Assembly (NCBI GenBank): GCA_947584805.1
Contig: CANPWU010000010.1
Span: 1-40,819 of the forward strand
Length of the DNA: 40,819 nt
From: an uncultured Clostridia bacterium
GTDB taxonomy: Bacteria; Bacillota; Clostridia; TANB77; CAG-508
Direction: 5' to 3'
The position numbers were made by a program, and so were the translations under genes. This document shows positions 28,415 to 38,372 of this stretch, in pieces. The notes beneath the pieces were generated by a model, which saw nothing but the letters and a program-made list of their open reading frames with translations, did no database searches and was not told the DNA's origin. Each line of letters opens with the position of its first letter. Within the stretch, counting starts at the first letter, position 1.

Positions 28415-28432
28415 CTATTCTGCTCCTTTGTA

Positions 28433-28642
28433 TTATTTTAGTGGATCATAACCACCTTTAGAGAATGGATTACATTTAATTATTCTTTTTATACCATAAA
28501 AAGATCCTTTAAATGATCCATATTTTTCTATTGCTTGTTTTGTGTATTCTGAACATGTCGGATAATATTTACATCTATTTCCAAGAAATTTTGAAATGTG
28601 TCTTTGATAAATATTTATAAGCCAAATTAAAATTTTTTTCAT
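28433..28642 (-). CDS. yidD: membrane protein insertion efficiency factor YidD
   Basis: The 69-residue protein has the invariant RCKYYPTCSEYTKQAIEKYG segment and ends in the family's NPFSKGGYDPLK. It assists YidC-dependent membrane insertion. It lies 13 bases downstream of rnpA and 18 bases upstream of yidC. Confidence 0.95.
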   Translation of the reverse strand: MKKILIWLINIYQRHISKFLGNRCKYYPTCSEYTKQAIEKYGSFKGSFYGIKRIIKCNPFSKGGYDPLK

Positions 28643-28655
28643 ACCCTACTCTTCT

Positions 28656-28993
28656 TTATTTTACCATTTCATTTAATATTTTTTTTACATCCATATAGAC
28701 ATCTTTAAAAGAAATTAAACATATATCACAATCTTTTTTTAATAAAAAAACTATGCTATACCCTCCTTCTATTTCATTTTCATTTAGTCTATAGCTCTCT
28801 TTTATTAATCTTTTTGCGTGATTTCTCCTCACTGCTTTTCCGAAGTTTTGTCTTTATGGCAATTCCGAAGTTTGTTATTTTTACTACTATTTTTTATAAC
28901 AAATGCTTCTATATTTTTTCCTGAATAATATTTTCCTTTTGTCAAAACAAGCTTAAATTCATAATTTTTTTTCAACATTTTTGTATTTTTCAT
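28656..28993 (-). CDS. rnpA: ribonuclease P protein component, read through two CGG +1 shift sites
   Basis: No open frame of useful length is present by triplet reading, so ordinary annotation would miss this gene. Skipping the C of two in-frame CGG codons (complements of 28867 and 28842, 25 bases apart) gives a 111-residue protein. The result, KNNKLGIAIKTKLGKAVRRN followed by HAKRLIKESYRL, is the RnpA signature (the RNR motif). The restored glycines are residues 43 and 51; the second precedes the KAVRRN helix. RnpA is the protein part of RNase P, which trims tRNA 5' ends and is essential in most bacteria. Its position between yidD and rpmH is the conserved one. The start could also be ATG 28978. 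Confidence 0.9.
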
Positions 28994-29029
28994 ACTATTT
29001 TTCTAAATAAAAAAGACTTTATGCAAAAG

Positions 29030-29053
29030 GACCTAAATGCTTTTTAGGTCCAA
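29030..29053 (-). terminator. hairpin between rpmH and rnpA
   Basis: GGACCTAAA and TTTAGGTCC pair around a short loop, with a T-rich stretch beyond it on the minus strand. It may act as an attenuator that lets abundant rpmH mRNA end before rnpA. Confidence 0.6.
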
Positions 29054-29063
29054 AGTCCTAATC

Positions 29064-29198
29064 TTATGCACTTAGTCTTTTTCTTCCCTTTTCTCTTCTT
29101 GCTTTTAATATATTTCTTCCTGATCTAGTTTTCATTCTTTTTAAGAAACCATGTTCTTTTTGTCTTTGAAGCTTTTTAGGTTGATATGTTCTTTTCAT
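29064..29198 (-). CDS. rpmH: 50S ribosomal protein L34
   Basis: The 44-residue basic protein reads [18 protein letters not shown] and then [20 protein letters not shown], the normal L34 sequence. AGGAGG stands before the ATG. L34 is part of the large ribosomal subunit. Its place next to dnaA, in the opposite direction, is the conserved origin arrangement. All its arginine codons are AGA. Confidence 0.97.
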   Translation of the reverse strand: MKRTYQPKKLQRQKEHGFLKRMKTRSGRNILKARREKGRKRLSA

Positions 29199-29229
29199 TT
29201 TGCACCTCCTACGATAATATAACATTAAA

Positions 29230-29259
29230 ATTATACATTATTTTTTGTAGTTTTGTCAA
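29230..29259 (-). promoter_or_regulatory. strong sigma-A promoter of rpmH
   Basis: On the minus strand TTGACA (complement of 29254-29259) and TATAAT (complement of 29230-29235) are both perfect, with an 18-base spacer, 32 bases before the rpmH start codon. Confidence 0.85.
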
Positions 29260-29326
29260 GTTTTTTCTTAACTTTTCTTACGGAAATAGTAAATTTAAAA
29301 TTTTTTATATATTTTAATCATTTTTA

Positions 29327-29356
29327 TTGACTTTTTTTTCTATTTTTTGATATGAT
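29327..29356 (+). promoter_or_regulatory. putative promoter of dnaA
   Basis: TTGACT (29327-29332) and TATGAT (29351-29356) are 18 bases apart, 65 bases before the dnaA start codon. Each box has one mismatch to the consensus. Confidence 0.65.
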
Positions 29357-29421
29357 AATAAAGTGATAAAATATATTTTAAACTTTTATTAAAAAGCTGT
29401 AAATGCTTGAAAGGTGGACTT

Positions 29422-30759
29422 ATGGAAGGAAAATATAAAGAATTATTAAAAGCTGTAAAAGATATAGCAAAAGACGGAATAACACAAATCGCTTTTGACA
29501 CTTGGATTGCGCCAATAGAAATATATTCAATAGATGGAAATGTGGTTTCTTTGCTTGTTCAAACGCCTTTTTTTGCTGACCAATTACGTCCATATGAGCC
29601 TCTTTTAATAAATTGTTTTGCTCAAGTTACTCAAAAGAAATATGTTATAAAATATGTAATAGCAAATAACTTCGGATTTGAAGAAACTTTATCTTCTTCA
29701 AATTCTCAAATAGAAAAAATTAAATCAAATTTAAATCCAAAATACACTTTTAGTACATTTGTAATAGGAGAGCAAAATAGGTTTGCTCAAGCTGCAGCAC
29801 TTGCTGTTGCAGAAGCGCCTGGCACTTCATATAATCCTTTATTTATTTATGGTGGAGTAGGCCTTGGAAAAACTCATCTTTTACATGCTATAGGAAATGA
29901 AATTTTATCACGTTCTCCAAGTAAAAAAGTTTTATATGTAACATGTGAAACTTTTACAAATGAATTTATTAATTGTATAAAAGATAATTCTAATGAAAAA
30001 TTTAGACAAAAATATAGAGATATAGATGTATTAATGATAGATGATATTCAATTTTTAGCAGGAAAAGAGGGGATACAAGAAGAATTTTTCCATACATTTA
30101 ATGCTATACTTCAAAATAATGGACAAGTTATTCTTTCTTCAGATAGACCCCCAAAAGAAATAGAGCCTTTATCAGAACGTTTAAAATCAAGATTTCTTGT
30201 AGGTTTACTTGTTGATATTCCTCCTGCAGACTATGAAACACGACTTGCAATATTAAGACAAAAAGTACATTTAGATGGAATTATAATTGATGACTTAATC
30301 CTTTCAAATATTGCAACAAATATAGACACAAACATAAGAGAACTTGAAGGAACTTTAAATAAAATAGTAGCACAAGCATCTCTTACTCATAGTCCAATAA
30401 CAGCTGAAATTGCTGAAAAAGCACTAGCAGAAGTAATATCAAATAAAGAAAAAGTTATTTCTGCAAACTCTATAAAAGAAACTGTTGCAAAATTCTATAA
30501 TATAGATGTTTCTGATTTAGACAGTTCTACACGTTCAAGTAATGTTGCATATCCAAGACAACTTGCAATGTATTTATGCAGGGAACTTGCAAAAATGCAA
30601 TATAAAAGTATTGGAGTAGCATTTGGAAATAGGGATCATTCCACAGTTATGCATGCATGTAGCAAAATAGAAGCAGAAGTAAACAATAAAAATAAAGACA
30701 CAAGAATAATTGTGGATAGAGTGAAAAACTTAATTTTAAAACCAAATGAAGCAAATTAA
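29422..30759 (+). CDS. dnaA: chromosomal replication initiator DnaA
   Basis: The 445-residue protein has domain I (residues 1-80), a short linker, an AAA+ domain with FIYGGVGLGKTHLLHAIGNE (near 142-161), VLMIDDIQFLAGKEG and LSSDRPPKEI, and the C-terminal DNA-binding signature GVAFGNRDHSTVMHAC. It binds DnaA boxes and opens the origin. The ATG at 29422 is preferred over the TTG at 29407 because AAGGTGG (29410-29416) serves as its ribosome site. The gene reads without interruption. Confidence 0.97.
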   Translation: MEGKYKELLKAVKDIAKDGITQIAFDTWIAPIEIYSIDGNVVSLLVQTPFFADQLRPYEPLLINCFAQVTQKKYVIKYVIANNFGFEETLSSSNSQIEKIKSNLNPKYTFSTFVIGEQNRFAQAAALAVAEAPGTSYNPLFIYGGVGLGKTHLLHAIGNEILSRSPSKKVLYVTCETFTNEFINCIKDNSNEKFRQKYRDIDVLMIDDIQFLAGKEGIQEEFFHTFNAILQNNGQVILSSDRPPKEIEPLSERLKSRFLVGLLVDIPPADYETRLAILRQKVHLDGIIIDDLILSNIATNIDTNIRELEGTLNKIVAQASLTHSPITAEIAEKALAEVISNKEKVISANSIKETVAKFYNIDVSDLDSSTRSSNVAYPRQLAMYLCRELAKMQYKSIGVAFGNRDHSTVMHACSKIEAEVNNKNKDTRIIVDRVKNLILKPNEAN

Positions 30760-31072
30760 AACATTTCAAGATTTTTTATATAAAATTTTGTTTGTAATAA
30801 AAACTACTAATGACAAAAAATGAATTTCTTCTTGCAGAAGTATTTCATTAGTTATTCACAAAATATGTGTGAATAAGTTGTAGATAATATGTTGAAAACT
30901 AATTTTCCACTTAAAAAAATTTTTAATGTTGATATCAAAATAAGTTATAAACAAATTATGCACATGAATTTTATTTACGGATAACTTATCTTAATACACT
31001 TTTCCACACAATTCACACGCCTACTAATACTACTACTAAAAATATTATATATATATAAAGGAGGAAAAACCC
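30760..31072. other. replication origin region (oriC) with DnaA boxes
   Basis: The dnaA-dnaN gap holds a set of DnaA-box-like sequences: TTATTCACA at 30852-30860, the same on the minus strand at 30868-30876, TTATGCACA at 30956-30964, and TTTTCCACA at 31000-31008, with weaker ones such as TTTTCCACT near 30903. AT-rich stretches between and after them could melt. Gene direction switches just to the left, as expected for an origin. Confidence 0.85.
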
Positions 31073-32191
31073 ATGAAATTTGTCTGTGAAAAAACAAATT
31101 TGCTCAAAGCAATTAATTCCGTAGTAAGAGGTGTATCTTCTAAAACTACAATGCCTATATTAGAAGGTATACTTATTCAAACAAATGAAAATGATATAAA
31201 ATTAACTACATATGATTTAGAACTTGGTATAGAATATATAACTCCATGTGAAGTTATAGAACAAGGAAATACAGTTGTTGCAGCTACTATGTTTAGTGAA
31301 ATAATAAGAAGATTACCAGATACAGATATTACAATATCATTAGACGAAAAAGAATTATTAGTAATTGAATGTGAAGGATCTCTATATAAATTAGCTACAA
31401 TGAATCCTATGGAATTTCCTGAACTTCCTGTAATTGATAAAGAAAATACAATAGAAATAGAACAAAATACTTTAAAAGATATGATAAGAAAAACAATATT
31501 TGCAGTAAGTACAGAAACACATAGACCAATTTTTACAGGATGCCTTTTTGAAATAAAAGAAAATAAAATAAATGTAGTTGCTGTTGACGGATATAGATTA
31601 GGATGGAAAAGTAAATATTTAGAAGAAAGTTCTGGAGAATTTAAAGTTGTAATACCTGGAAAAACATTAAATGAAGTAAATAAAATATTATTAGATTCTT
31701 TTGATAAAGTAAAAATAAGTATTGCTAAAAATCAAGCATTATTTGAAATGGAAAATTGTAAAATCGTTACAAGATTATTAGAAGGGGAATTTTTAGATTA
31801 TGAAAAAGTAATTCCAAAAACATGGGAAACAAGAATAAGAGTAAATAAAAAAGAGTTACAAGAATGTTTTGAAAGAGTTAGCTTAATTTCTATGTCTAGT
31901 ATTGAAAAAGAAAGAAAATATCCTGTAAAAGTTGAAATTGAAATAGGAAAAATTATAATATCTTGCAAAAATCAAGCGGGAGATGCAAAAGAAGAAATAT
32001 TCTTAACAACAGAAGGAAAAAATCTAGAAGTAGGATTTAATCCAAAATATTTCTTAGATGCATTAAAAGCAATAGATGATGAAGAAATTTTTGTAGAATT
32101 CGGAAGCAGTTTATCACCATCAATAATAAAATCAGTAGAAGACACGGGAGATTATATATATATGGTATTGCCTATAAGAATTCAAGAGTAG
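31073..32191 (+). CDS. dnaN: DNA polymerase III beta subunit (sliding clamp)
   Basis: The 372-residue protein starts MKFVCEKTNLLKAINSVVRG, has MPILEGILIQ, the segment HRPIFTGCLFE and ends in YMVLPIRIQ, the typical clamp C-terminus. It is the processivity clamp for the replicase. AGGAGG precedes the ATG. It is intact by triplet reading and lies 15 bases upstream of recF. Confidence 0.97.
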   Translation: MKFVCEKTNLLKAINSVVRGVSSKTTMPILEGILIQTNENDIKLTTYDLELGIEYITPCEVIEQGNTVVAATMFSEIIRRLPDTDITISLDEKELLVIECEGSLYKLATMNPMEFPELPVIDKENTIEIEQNTLKDMIRKTIFAVSTETHRPIFTGCLFEIKENKINVVAVDGYRLGWKSKYLEESSGEFKVVIPGKTLNEVNKILLDSFDKVKISIAKNQALFEMENCKIVTRLLEGEFLDYEKVIPKTWETRIRVNKKELQECFERVSLISMSSIEKERKYPVKVEIEIGKIIISCKNQAGDAKEEIFLTTEGKNLEVGFNPKYFLDALKAIDDEEIFVEFGSSLSPSIIKSVEDTGDYIYMVLPIRIQE

Positions 32192-32206
32192 AAGAGGAAA
32201 TAGGGG

Positions 32207-33285
32207 ATGTATATAGAAAAAATTAATCTTACTAATTTTAGAAATTATACAAAACAAGAAATAAATTTAAATAAAAATATAAATATTTTATATGGAAATA
32301 ATGCACAAGGAAAAACAAATATATTAGAAGCAATATATTTATCTGGAATAGGAAAATCATATAGAACAAATAAAGATAAAGAATTAATAAAAGAAAATGA
32401 AGAATTCACTAATATTGAAATAAATTTTCAAAAAAAAGATAGAAATGGAAAAATATTTATAAATATATCTGATAAAAAAAATATTTTAGTAAATGATATA
32501 AAAATAAAAAAAATGAGTGATATTTTAGGAAATATAAATATAGTATTATTTAATCCAGATGATATAAATATTTTTAAAGAAGGACCATCCAGAAGAAGAA
32601 AACTTTTAGATATAATGATAAGCCAATTAAGGCCGGCATATTTATATAATTTAAATATGTATTTAAAAGTTTTAGAACAAAGAAATAATTATTTAAAACA
32701 AATTAAATATGAAAATAAAACAGAAGAAATGCTTGAAATTTGGGAAATAAAACTTGCTGAATATGCAGAAATTATAAATTTATATAGAAAAGAATTTGTA
32801 GAAAAAATAAAAGAAAAAATAACTAAAAATCATGAAAAAATAACTAAAAATAAAGAAAAAATAAAAATAGAATATATTTCAGATTTTACAAATAAAGAAG
32901 AATTTTTAAATAAATTAAAAAATCATAGAAAAATAGATATAATAAAAGGATTTTCTGGGATACGGCATACATAGGGATGATTTAAAATTATTTATAAATG
33001 GAAAAGAAATTGAAATATATGGATCACAAGGACAACATAGGAGTGCAATACTTTCTTTAAAACTTTCTGAATTAGAAATAATAAAAGATGAAATAGATGA
33101 AAATCCTATACTTTTATTAGATGATTTTATGTCAGAGCTTGATAAAGAAAGAAGAGAAACTTTTTTAGAAGACGTAAAAGATACACAAATAATAATAACA
33201 TGTACAGATAAATTAGAATTAAAAAATGAAAACAAAAAAATATTTTTTGTAGAAAATCGGAAATGTAATAGAACAAAAAATATAA
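32207..33285 (+). CDS. recF: DNA replication and repair protein RecF, read through two CGG +1 shift sites
   Basis: The first 252 codons read normally, with the P-loop YGNNAQGKTNILEA (near residue 28-41). Triplet reading then fails at CGG 32963. Skipping that C gives GFSGIGIHRDDLKLFINGKE, the RecF signature, and continues through GSQGQHRS and LLLDDFMSELD. A second in-frame CGG at 33258 must also be skipped to give the family C-terminus VENGNVIEQKI and a stop at 33283. The joined protein is 358 residues, the normal length. The restored glycines are residues 253 and 351. The first site is the only CGGC in the set. RecF loads RecA at gaps; the gene is usually coupled to gyrB, as here. Confidence 0.92.
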
Positions 33286-33356
33286 AAAAAACACTTGATT
33301 TTTTTATCAAAACAATAATATAATGTATATGCTTAAAAAACAAAGGGAGGAAAACA

Positions 33357-35323
33357 ATGGATAAAGTAAAACATGAATATGGAGCAGATCAAATACAAGT
33401 ACTAGAAGGATTAGAAGCTGTTCGTAAGAGACCACGGAATGTATATAGGAAGTGTTTCAATTAGAGGATTACATCATTTAGTATATGAAATTGTTGATAA
33501 TAGTGTTGATGAAGCATTAGCAGGATATTGTAAAAATATAAATGTAACAATAGAAGAAGGAAATGTTATATGTGTAGAAGATGACGGAAGAGGAATACCA
33601 GTAGAAAAACATGCAAAAACTGGAATTTCAGCTGCTGAAACAGTTTATACTATTTTACACGCAGGAGGAAAATTTGGAGGAGATAGTGGATATAAAGTAT
33701 CTGGAGGTCTTCATGGAGTTGGTTCATCAGTAGTAAATGCTCTTTCAGAATGGACAGAAGTTACAATACAAAGAGATGGTGGAATTTTCCAAATGGCATT
33801 TGAAAGAGGAAAAACAGTAAAACCACTAGAAAGAATAGGAGATTCAGACAAAACTGGAACGAAAGTAAGATTTTTAGCAGATAGTACAATTTTTGAAACT
33901 TTGGAATATGAATATGAAGTCCTAGAAAAAAGATTAAGAGAAATGGCATTTTTAACAAAAGGCTTAAAAATAACAATAGAAGATAAAAGAGCTCCAAAAG
34001 AGGAAGTAATAGATGGAGAAGAAGTAGAAATAAAACCAAGAAAAGCAGAATTTTGCTTCGAAGGTGGTTTAAATTCTTTTGTTGAATACTTAAATAAAAA
34101 TAAAGAAAAAATACATGAAATGCCAATATATATTGAAAAAGATGGAGAAGTTCCAATAGAAGTTGCAATACAGTATACAACATCATATTCTGAAAATATT
34201 TATACATTTGTAAATAACATAAATACAATAGAAGGTGGAACACATTTAGAAGGATTCAAAAGAGCTGTAACAAAGGTATTTAATGATTATGCAAGATCAC
34301 ATGGAATATTAAAAGAAAAAGATTTGAATTTAGTTGGTGAAGATATAAGAGAAGGAATGACAGCAGTTATATCAGTTAAAGTAAAAGAACCTCAATTTGA
34401 AGGACAAACTAAAACAAAGCTTGGAAATAGCAATGTTACAGGAATTGTAGCAAATGCTGTATCAGATGCGTTAAGTGCATTTTTGGAAGAAAACCCTAAT
34501 ATAGCAAAAGCAATTTTGGAAAAATGTATAAGTGCATTCCGTGCAAGAGAGGCAGCAAGAAAAGCAAGAGAACTTGCGAGAAAGAAAAATTCAATGGAAG
34601 GATCAACACTTCCTCGGAAAACTTGCAGATTGTAGTGGAAAAAATCCAGAAGAATGTGAAGTATATATCGTTGAGGGAGATTCAGCAGGAGGATCAGCAA
34701 AACAAGGAAGAGATAGAACATTCCAAGCAATACTTCCATTATGGGGAAAAATGCTAAATGTTGAAAAATCTAGAGCAGACAAAATATATGGAAACGATAA
34801 ATTACAACCAGTAATCCTTGCAATAGGAGCAGGAATTGGAGCAGATTTTGATATAACAAAAATTAGATATGGAAAAGTTATAATAATGGCTGATGCCGAT
34901 GTAGATGGCGCACATATAAGAACATTGCTATTAACATTTTTCTTTAGATATATGAGACCACTTATAGAAAATGGAAATGTATATCTTGCACAACCACCAC
35001 TATATAAATTATCCAAAAAAGGAATGGAAGATATATATTGCTACACTGATGAAGATTTATCAAAAGCATATAAAGAATTAGAAGAAAAAGGAATTCAAAG
35101 AGAAACATTAGCACTACAAAGATATAAAGGTTTAGGAGAGATGAATCCAGATCAGCTTTGGGAAACAACAATGGATCCAGCAAGGAGAATTCTTATAAAA
35201 GTTAGATTAGATGATGCAATGAAAGCAGACGAAACATTTACTCTTTTAATGGGAGACGACATAGAGCCAAGAAGGGAATTCATTGAGCAAAATGCAAAAT
35301 ATGTAAAAAATTTGGATATATAA
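33357..35323 (+). CDS. gyrB: DNA gyrase subunit B, read through two CGG +1 shift sites
   Basis: The ATG at 33357 follows GGGAGG and begins [20 protein letters not shown]. At codon 27 the frame meets CGG (33435); skipping its C gives VRKRPGMYIGSV, the invariant GyrB motif. At 34615 another in-frame CGG must be skipped to give STLPGKLADC and the TOPRIM domain ([15 protein letters not shown], later [16 protein letters not shown]). The full protein is 654 residues with the ATP-binding, transducer and TOPRIM domains complete and the C-terminal [20 protein letters not shown]. GyrB is essential in bacteria, so a double knock-out by chance is very unlikely. Restored glycines are residues 27 and 420. 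Confidence 0.95.
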
Positions 35324-35329
35324 AAGATT

Positions 35330-35357
35330 AGAGAGTTCAATTTTGAACTCTCTTTAT
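35330..35357 (+). terminator. Rho-independent terminator of the dnaN-recF-gyrB operon
   Basis: AGAGAGTTCAA and TTGAACTCTCT form an eleven-base-pair stem with a two-base loop, followed by a short T-rich tail, seven bases after the gyrB stop. Confidence 0.85.
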
Positions 35358-35900
35358 CTCATATAAAACTAATATTAATTTTCAGTTAGAACTTATATTC
35401 CAAGTTTTTTTATTTAATATATATTGCTATATAAATAAACAATCAACCTAAAATATAAATCTTTCACTCGACTATAAATACACCAATAATTTACATCTTC
35501 ATCCATGTAGGACTAAAAACACAAACTATTAGATATAAATATAATCTTAACTTCGAATATATTGTATATATTTTGACCATATATGATAAAAAGATATAGC
35601 CTACATACAAACAATATACTCTCATCGCCGGCAAAATATAACCTAAAATCAAAGCTATATTTTACCTTTGCACGAACAATATTAAACTTTAAAATAAATC
35701 TAATATTGCTCTTAGTTCAACTAATATTAATCTTATATGATTATTATAAGCAAAAATAAAAAAAATATTTAAGTAAAATTTTAACAAACTATTGACAAAA
35801 TAAAAAATCATGTTAAAATAATAATATAATTTTTTTCAAAAATTTATTTCAAGGTTTTATTTTCTAAAACCAAAAATCCAAAAAAATTAAAAATAAAATA
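35358..35900. other. intergenic region without recognisable gene
   Basis: About 540 bases lie between the gyrB terminator and the next operon. No frame has a ribosome site or recognisable product. Composition is AT-rich but less extreme than in the 17-20 kb desert. A promoter for the operon may lie near 35790-35825: TTGACA (35793-35798) is followed 17 bases later by TTAAAA rather than a good -10 box. Confidence 0.55.
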
Positions 35901-35913
35901 TAGAAAGGAGAAA

Positions 35914-35967
35914 ATGATTTATTTATATTATTTTAAATATATCATAAAAAAATATGCAAAAAAATAA
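35914..35967 (+). CDS. possible 17-residue leader peptide of the VirB4 operon
   Basis: AGAAAGGAG (35902-35910) stands just before ATG 35914, which opens MIYLYYFKYIIKKYAKK and stops at 35965, overlapping the start of the TraC-like gene (35954) in another frame. The TraC-like gene has no ribosome site of its own, so translation could reach it by coupling from this short frame. The alternative is that the ribosome site simply serves the longer gene from a distance. Confidence 0.35.
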   Translation: MIYLYYFKYIIKKYAKK

Positions 35968-36526
35968 AGAAATTTCACTTCAAGAATGGTTACCTTTTGA
36001 CTGCATTTTGGATCGAGGAATAATTAAATTAAAAAATAACGATTATATAAAAATAATAAATATTATTCCAATTAATTATAATTTAAAATCAGATATGGAA
36101 AAAGAAGGTATTTTAAATTCTTATAAAACATTTTTAAAAACTTGTAATTTTAATATTCAAATTTTAATTCAAAGTAACAAAGAAGATTTATCAAAACATA
36201 TTTTAAAAGTTAATGAAAGTGTAAAATCAGAAAAAAATTTAAATCTTTTAAAAATTTCAGAAAAATATATAGAATTTATAACAAAATTAAATAATGAAAA
36301 AAAATCATCTTCAAAAAATTTTTATATTATAATAAAAAATGAAGTAGATGAAAATTTAAAACAAAATAGAGAAGAAATAATTATTTCAGAATTAAATGAA
36401 AAATATTTTAAAATAAAAGATTGTTTATCTAGATGTGGAAATGTTGCTTTAGAAATTTCAGATAAAGAAGAAACTAAAAAAATATTATTTTCTTTTTTCA
36501 ATTCGAGAAAAAATTTTTTAAATTAA
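35954..36526 (+). CDS. TraC-like domain protein of a type IV secretion-type operon
   Basis: The 190-residue protein begins SLQEWLPFDCILDRGIIKLKNNDY and continues with IIPINYNLKSDMEKEGILNSY, a pattern I recall from TraC-like proteins encoded before VirB4 in Firmicute conjugation-type operons. No membrane segment is visible. It lies 19 bases before the proposed VirB4 start. Codon use is very AT-rich (lysine, asparagine and isoleucine dominate). It reads without interruption; one arginine is encoded by CGA (36014-36016), which shows that CGA is a normal arginine codon here. Confidence 0.65.
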   Translation: MQKNKEISLQEWLPFDCILDRGIIKLKNNDYIKIINIIPINYNLKSDMEKEGILNSYKTFLKTCNFNIQILIQSNKEDLSKHILKVNESVKSEKNLNLLKISEKYIEFITKLNNEKKSSSKNFYIIIKNEVDENLKQNREEIIISELNEKYFKIKDCLSRCGNVALEISDKEETKKILFSFFNSRKNFLN

Positions 36527-36545
36527 ATCGAAAGGAGGAAAAATT

Positions 36546-38372
36546 ATAAATATATTTAAATTAAAAAAAATAAAAAAAGAAAATACAGAAGAAAAAATGG
36601 AATTTAAAGATGGAGCTTTTTATGATAAAGATTTTATTTCTCCAGCATATATAAATTTAAATAATCCAAAATATATGGAAATTGATGAAATATTTTATTC
36701 AACATTAATTTGTGTAAATTATTATCGCGAACAGGAGGATTTAATATTAAAAAATTTAATTGATACAAATATAAATATGAATATATCAGTATTTTATGAA
36801 AAGAAAGATAATTATAAAACAATAAGAGAACTTACATATCATATAGGAAATGTAGGAGTTGAATTAAAAGAAAATAACCCCAATAGACAAGATATTGATA
36901 TAGCTGCATTTAGCTATAATGATGCAAAATATATAAGACGCGAAATGCAAATAAATAATGAAGATATTTATTATATGTACATATATTTAACGGTATTTTC
37001 AAAAGATAAAAAAGAATTAGAATATTTATTAAATAAAGTAGAAGGAATATCGCAAAGTAGAGGAATACAAACGAGAAGAGCTTATTTTAGAGAAGAACAA
37101 GGATTTTTTACAACAATTCCACTTATGCAAAATAATAATGAAATAAAAAATGTAGCAAAAAGAAATGTACTAACATCTGGATTAGTTTCTACATATCCGT
37201 TTATTTCATCTTCAATATTTGATGAAAATGGAATATTTATAGGAACAAATATATATAATAATTCTTTAGTTTTTATAGATAGATATAATACAAAAAAATA
37301 TAAAAACGCAAATATATGTATTTTTGGAACGAGTGGAGCACGGAAAATCTTTTTATACAAAACTTTTAATTTTAAGAAACAGATTACTTGGAATAGAACA
37401 ATATATAATTGATCCAGAAAGAGAATATATAAATTTGTGTGAAAATTTAGGAGGAACACTTTTTAAAATAGGTCCTACATCAAATACATACATAAATGTA
37501 TTTGATATTAGAGAAGAAAGTGTAGAAGATTCAAGTAAAGGATATTTGATGACAAAAATTCGGAAAATTAATCGGATTTTTTAATTTAATTTTTGGCGAA
37601 ATGAATGAAGAAGAAAAAGCAATAATAGAAGAAAAAATAATAGAATGCTATAAATTAAAAAATATAACTTTTGAAGATGAAACATTATATAAAGAAAAAA
37701 TAATAAATGGAGAAAAATATAAAATATTTAAAGAAAGCAAAGACATGCCAATTTTAGAAGACTTATATAATATTTTAGGAGATACAGAAAAAACAAAAAT
37801 ATTTAAAATAAAATTAATTCCATTTATAAAAGGATCACTTAAATTTTTAAATAATTATACAAATGTAGAAATTAATAATAAATTAATTGTTGCAGATATT
37901 TATGAATTAGGAGAAGAAAATATTAAATATGGAATGTATTTATTTACAGAATGTTTTTGGGATAGAATAAAAATTAACAGAAATATAAAAAAAGCAATAT
38001 ATATGGATGAAATATGGAGGCTTATTCGGAGTTACATCAAATAAATATGTAGCAAGTTTTATATATAAAATATTTAAAACAATTAGAAAATATGGAGGAA
38101 GTGCAGTTGCAATAACACAAGATGTTTCAGATTTATTTAGTTTAGAACATGGAACTTATGGAAAAAGTATATTAAATAATTCAAGTATAAAAACATTTTT
38201 TTCTTTAGAGGAAGAAAATATAAAAATATTAAGTGAAAATACAAATGTATCAGATAAAGAAAAAATAGAAATAAAAACATTAAAAAGAGGAGAATGCTTA
38301 ATGTTTGTTGGAGACGATCATATATTAACAAAAATTGAAGCAGATGAATTTGAAAAGGAGATAATAACTTGA
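36546..38372 (+). CDS. VirB4-family type IV secretion ATPase, read through three CGG +1 shift sites
   Basis: Skipping the C of in-frame CGG at 37341, 37561 and 38027 joins four fragments into one protein of about 607 residues. The first site restores the Walker A motif as FGTSGAGKSFYTKL; the third lies just after the Walker B MDEIWRLI and restores GVTSNKYVASF; the second gives KIGKLIGFFNLIFGEMNEEE. The later ITQDVSDLF block is also VirB4-like. These ATPases power conjugation-type secretion. GGAGG (36534-36538) points to a non-AUG start, ATA 36546 (MNIFKLKK), which suits the family N-terminus; ATG 36597 is the fallback. The stop overlaps the next start. Confidence 0.82.

Noticed and set aside
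33761..34243. A 160-codon minus-strand leucine-rich frame inside gyrB
   Set aside because: It is a shadow frame: antisense of AT-rich GyrB codons gives leucine and phenylalanine runs. There is no ribosome site.
37576..37590. A second shift at TTA-ATC-GGA in the virB4-like gene
   Set aside because: This CGG is out of frame once the site at 37561 is shifted: ATC-GGA reads normally as Ile-Gly and the frame continues to the stop.
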